Of a stretch of 64,000 nt of DNA, positions 61,248-64,000 are shown piece by piece. The notes below the pieces were generated by a model, which was not told the DNA's origin, ran no database searches, and saw only the letters and a list, made by a program, of their open reading frames with translations. Both the position numbers and the translations under genes were made by a program. The DNA comes from Streptomyces sp. GESEQ-35 (lineage in GTDB: Bacteria; Actinomycetota; Actinomycetes; Streptomycetales; Streptomycetaceae). Position 1 is the stretch's first letter; every line of letters begins with the position of its first letter. The stretch is taken from contig NZ_JAFFSX010000020.1 in assembly GCF_017948485.1 (NCBI RefSeq), positions 1 to 64,000 of the forward strand. Direction: 5' to 3'.

Positions 61248-62384
61248 ATGCCACGTAAGCAAGCCAAGACGACCGAGGGCGCCCAACCCGCCGACGGTCC
61301 GATCCAGTTCCTCTCCCCCGAGGGTGTGCTCGGGCCCGACAGCAGACTCGAACTCCCTTCCGCGATCGATCTGCCCGCGCTCTACCGGGACATGGCGCTG
61401 GTACGCCGCCTGGATTCCGAGGCGATCGCGCTACAGCGTCAGGGGGAACTGGGCCTGTGGCCTTCACTGCGCGGTCAGGAGGCGGCCCAGGTCGGTGCGG
61501 CCTATGCGCTGGCCGAGCAGGACATGGTGTTCCCCACCTACCGTGAGCACGGCGTGGCCTGGTGCCGCGGACTCGATCCGGTGTCGCTCCTCGGCCTCTT
61601 CCGCGGTTCGACACTGGGCGGTTGGAACCCGTACGAGCGTCGCTTCAACCTCTACACCCTGGTCATCGGCGCACAGACCCTGCATGGGGTCGGCTACGCC
61701 ATGGGCCTGGTCCGAGACGACGTGATCGGCTCCGGGGACGACACACGCGACACCGCCGTACTGGTCTTCCTCGGTGACGGAGCCCTGAGCGAGGGCGAGA
61801 CCAACGAAGCGTTCCTCTGGGCCGCTGTCCAGAACCTCCCCGTGGTGTTCTTCTGCCAGAACAACCAGTGGGCCATCTCCGCTCCGTACAGCGTGCAGAG
61901 CCGTGTCCCCGTCGCTCAGCGCGCGGCCGGCTTCGGCTTTCCCGGCGTGCCCGTCGACGGCAACGACGTGCTGGCCTGTCTCGCGGCGACCCGTGCAGCG
62001 CTGGCACGTGCCCGGTCCGGCAGCGGGCCGACCCTGATCGAGGCGGTGACCTACCGGATCAACGCGCACACCACCGCCGACGACGCCACCCGTTACCGGC
62101 CGTCCGCCGAGACCGACGAGTGGATGGCCAAGGATCCGCTGGAGCGTCTGCGCCTGCACCTCACAGCGAGCGGCGAAGTGGACGAGGAGTACTTCGCCGA
62201 TATCGAGCGACGAGAACAGGAACTGGCCGTACACCTGAGGGCTGGCTGCCGGTCACTGCCCGCGCCGGACAACGCGTCGCCCTTCGAGAACACCTACACG
62301 GACATGCCGGCCGAGCTCAGGCGCCAACTGGCCGAGCACGCGGAGTTCCTCGCCTCCGGCCAGGAGATCGGAGCCACTCGATGA
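61248..62384 (+). CDS. branched-chain 2-oxoacid/pyruvate dehydrogenase E1 alpha
   Basis: This 378-aa thiamine-diphosphate subunit has RRLDSEAIALQRQGELGLW, the ThDP/Mg motif GDGALSEGETNEAF followed by Asn in FCQNNQWAIS, and a C-terminal phosphorylation-loop-like YRINAHTTADD. ATG 61248 is used; the frame is open back to GTG 61170, which would add a 26-residue Ala/Ser-rich extension coded by a 15-base tandem repeat. Branched-chain specificity is inferred from the acyl-CoA dehydrogenase and HSD10-like neighbours. Confidence 0.9.
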   Translation: MPRKQAKTTEGAQPADGPIQFLSPEGVLGPDSRLELPSAIDLPALYRDMALVRRLDSEAIALQRQGELGLWPSLRGQEAAQVGAAYALAEQDMVFPTYREHGVAWCRGLDPVSLLGLFRGSTLGGWNPYERRFNLYTLVIGAQTLHGVGYAMGLVRDDVIGSGDDTRDTAVLVFLGDGALSEGETNEAFLWAAVQNLPVVFFCQNNQWAISAPYSVQSRVPVAQRAAGFGFPGVPVDGNDVLACLAATRAALARARSGSGPTLIEAVTYRINAHTTADDATRYRPSAETDEWMAKDPLERLRLHLTASGEVDEEYFADIERREQELAVHLRAGCRSLPAPDNASPFENTYTDMPAELRRQLAEHAEFLASGQEIGATR

Positions 62385-63349
62385 GCATCTCCATGGTCAA
62401 GGCCCTCAACAACGGGCTCCGCAAAGCCCTGGCGGACGATCCCAAAGTCCTGCTGATGGGCGAGGACATCGGACGCCTCGGCGGGGTGTTCCGCGTAACC
62501 GACGGCTTGCAGAAGGAATTCGGAAGCCTGAGAGTCATCGACACCCCCCTCGGTGAGGCAGGCATCGTCGGCTCCGCCATCGGTCTCGCCCTGCGCGGAT
62601 ACCGCCCGGTGTGCGAGATCCAGTTCGACGGCTTCGTCTACCCGGCCGTCAACCAGATCATCAGCCAGCTCGCGAAGCTCCGGCACCGCTCGGGCGGTGT
62701 GATCACCCTGCCCGTGGTCATCCGCATCCCGTTCGGCGGCGGCATCGGCTCCATCGAGCACCACTCGGAATCACCCGAGGCCTACTTCGCCCACACCCCC
62801 GGACTCAAGGTCGTCACCTGTTCCAACCCGCAGGACGCGTACGACATGATCCGCCAGGCCGTGGACGACGACGATCCGGTGATCTTCCTCGAACCCAAGC
62901 GGCACTACTGGACCAAGGGCGAGGTCACCGACGGGACGCCGGCGCCGTTCGCCCGAGCCTGCGTGCTGCGGAGCGGCACCGACGCCACCCTCATCGCGTA
63001 CGGCCCCATGGTGCCGGCAGCTCTCGAAGCAGCCGATGCCGCTGCCGAAGAGGGCCGCAGCGTCGAGGTCATCGACCTGCGCAGCCTGTCACCGCTGGAC
63101 CTGGACACCGTACGGGAGTCGGTCCACCGCACCGGCCGGGCCCTGGTCACCCATGAGGCCTCCCTGTCCCACGGGTTCGGGGCGGAGCTGGCCGCGCGGA
63201 TTCAGCAGGAGGAGTTCCACTTCCTCGAAGCGCCGGTGCTCCGGATCACCGGATATGACACCCCGTACCCGCCGAGCCGTCTTGAGGCGGACTGGCTTCC
63301 GGGGGTCGACCGGATCCTCGACGCCCTTGACCTCAGCATGAGTTACTAG
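62381..63349 (+). CDS. branched-chain 2-oxoacid/pyruvate dehydrogenase E1 beta
   Basis: This 322-aa subunit pairs with E1 alpha to form the heterotetramer. It has the transketolase pyrimidine-binding domain (LLMGEDIGRLGGVFRVT; DTPLGEAGIVGSAIG; EIQFDGFVYPAVNQI) and the C-terminal domain (TLIAYGPMV; VIDLRSLSPLD; LVTHEASLSHGFG). ATG 62381 overlaps the E1 alpha stop by four bases, coupling the two. Confidence 0.94.
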   Translation: MSISMVKALNNGLRKALADDPKVLLMGEDIGRLGGVFRVTDGLQKEFGSLRVIDTPLGEAGIVGSAIGLALRGYRPVCEIQFDGFVYPAVNQIISQLAKLRHRSGGVITLPVVIRIPFGGGIGSIEHHSESPEAYFAHTPGLKVVTCSNPQDAYDMIRQAVDDDDPVIFLEPKRHYWTKGEVTDGTPAPFARACVLRSGTDATLIAYGPMVPAALEAADAAAEEGRSVEVIDLRSLSPLDLDTVRESVHRTGRALVTHEASLSHGFGAELAARIQQEEFHFLEAPVLRITGYDTPYPPSRLEADWLPGVDRILDALDLSMSY

Positions 63350-63368
63350 AGAGGAGGTGCGGGTCACC

Positions 63369-64000
63369 GTGTCGAAAGAGCAAGTTTTCCTGCTGCCCGA
63401 TGTCGGCGAGGGCCTTACCGAGGCCGAGATTCTCCAATGGGCAGTGCGGGTGGGCGACTCCGTGGAGATCAACCAGATCCTCGTCGAGGTGGAAACGGCC
63501 AAGGCCGCCGTCGAACTGCCTTCCCCGTATGCGGGTGTTGTTGGGACGCTGCACGCGCCGGACGGGGAGACCCTGCCCGTGGGCGAACCCCTCATCACCA
63601 TCCTCGGTGACGCCAGCGACACTCCCGATGCCACGGATCCTCCGGCCGCATACACGGACATGGCAACGGCCTCCGACCGGGAGGCGCTGCTGGTGGGGTA
63701 CGGACCGCAGGAGGGCGGTGGTCGCCGCAGACGCCGTCGGCCCGGGGCTCCGCCGTCGCCGACCCCCGTCCAGGCACCGGCCACAGAGCGGACAGCGGCC
63801 AAGCCTCCCGTCCGTAAACTCGCCAAGGACCTGGGCGTCGACATCACGACCGTCACACCCACAGGCCCGGTGGGCACCGTCACCCGCGACGATGTGCGTC
63901 GGGCAGCGGAGGCCGGGCTCGTGGCGGCGGCAGCTCCGAAGCCCAGGACGCCGGAGCCTGCGGCCGAGACCCGCATCCCGATTCGCGGCGTCCGCAAGCA
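63369..64000 (+). CDS. dihydrolipoamide acyltransferase E2 (3' end outside window)
   Basis: The frame is open to the window edge (210 codons). It has one lipoyl domain (LLPDVGEGLTEAEILQW) with the lipoyl Lys in EVETAKAAVELPSP, an Arg- and Pro-rich linker, and a peripheral subunit-binding domain (PVRKLAKDLGVDITTVTPTG). The acyltransferase domain is just starting (IPIRGVRK). GTG 63369 lies eleven bases after GGAGG; GTG 63357 is in frame but too close to that signal. Confidence 0.92.
   Translation, partial: MSKEQVFLLPDVGEGLTEAEILQWAVRVGDSVEINQILVEVETAKAAVELPSPYAGVVGTLHAPDGETLPVGEPLITILGDASDTPDATDPPAAYTDMATASDREALLVGYGPQEGGGRRRRRRPGAPPSPTPVQAPATERTAAKPPVRKLAKDLGVDITTVTPTGPVGTVTRDDVRRAAEAGLVAAAAPKPRTPEPAAETRIPIRGVRK

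Noticed and set aside
1..64000. tRNA genes, rRNA, riboswitches, prophage or attachment sites
   Set aside because: No cloverleaf-like sequence, integrase, phage structural gene or long flanking direct repeat was recognised anywhere in the window.

Overview
The window reads as a high-GC actinomycete chromosome, almost certainly Streptomyces. GC is heavily biased to codon position 3, GTG starts are frequent, and many stop/start overlaps are of the ATGA or GTGA type. There is a near-textbook Endo H gene (a Streptomyces secreted enzyme) and a dispersed intergenic element typical of Streptomyces. The density of regulators, oxidoreductases, hydrolases and decayed genes suggests accessory or arm-proximal DNA rather than core chromosome. 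No tRNA, rRNA, CRISPR array or replication origin was recognised.

Layout. 1-12.5 kb: the end of a sugar ABC transporter ATPase gene, then a myo-inositol catabolic locus. A divergent LacI regulator faces iolC, a Cgl0159-type aldolase, iolB, iolD, mmsA/iolA, an iolE-like gene, an iolT-like permease, iolG and iolH, giving a route from inositol to acetyl-CoA with uptake. 12.5-21 kb: mixed accessory genes: an ornithine cyclodeaminase relic, TetR, an unknown 431-aa protein, an alpha/beta hydrolase, a dead IS630 element, a MerR/SDR pair, an XRE/aldo-keto reductase pair and a PhzF protein. 22-25 kb: a 929-aa HTH + P-loop NTPase + 32-residue-repeat protein, which looks like a STAND-type biological-conflict protein. 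25.3-27.2 kb: a CGNR regulator divergent from an epoxide hydrolase, with phased operators.

27.7-36.2 kb: a nine-gene, tightly overlapping leftward operon of the Nit1C type (MSMEG_0565-0572 / Sll0783-0787 families; nitrogen-starvation response and, in some bacteria, cyanide nitrogen assimilation). It has two nitrilase-superfamily genes, one of which has lost the catalytic Cys and Glu. Facing it is a DyP peroxidase with an encapsulin-type C-terminal tail, followed by what looks like the first few codons of a deleted encapsulin gene.

37.5-49.7 kb: an amine/omega-amino-acid catabolic region. Leftward are an aminotransferase, an FAD/Fe-S D-2-hydroxyacid dehydrogenase, a semialdehyde dehydrogenase and an NAD D-2-hydroxyacid dehydrogenase. 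Rightward are an MFS permease, a HAD hydrolase, a DAO-type oxidase and a PucR regulator. 49.8-51.5 kb: Endo H and a cluster of gene fragments. 51.6-57 kb: an alpha/beta hydrolase, an XRE-cupin regulator, a TetR/FAD-monooxygenase pair with three operators, a frameshifted SDR and an esterase. 57.1-64 kb: RidA, a class II aldolase and an Lrp/AsnC regulator face an acyl-CoA dehydrogenase, an HSD10-like SDR and branched-chain 2-oxoacid dehydrogenase E1alpha, E1beta and E2 (the last cut by the window edge). This is a branched-chain keto-acid degradation operon.

A short motif (core GCCT-MMSR-GGCAAAT) recurs in three far-apart promoter regions (36.3, 51.5 and 58.5 kb), which may tie the Nit1C/DyP locus, the 51.6-kb hydrolase and the aldolase/RidA genes into one regulon.
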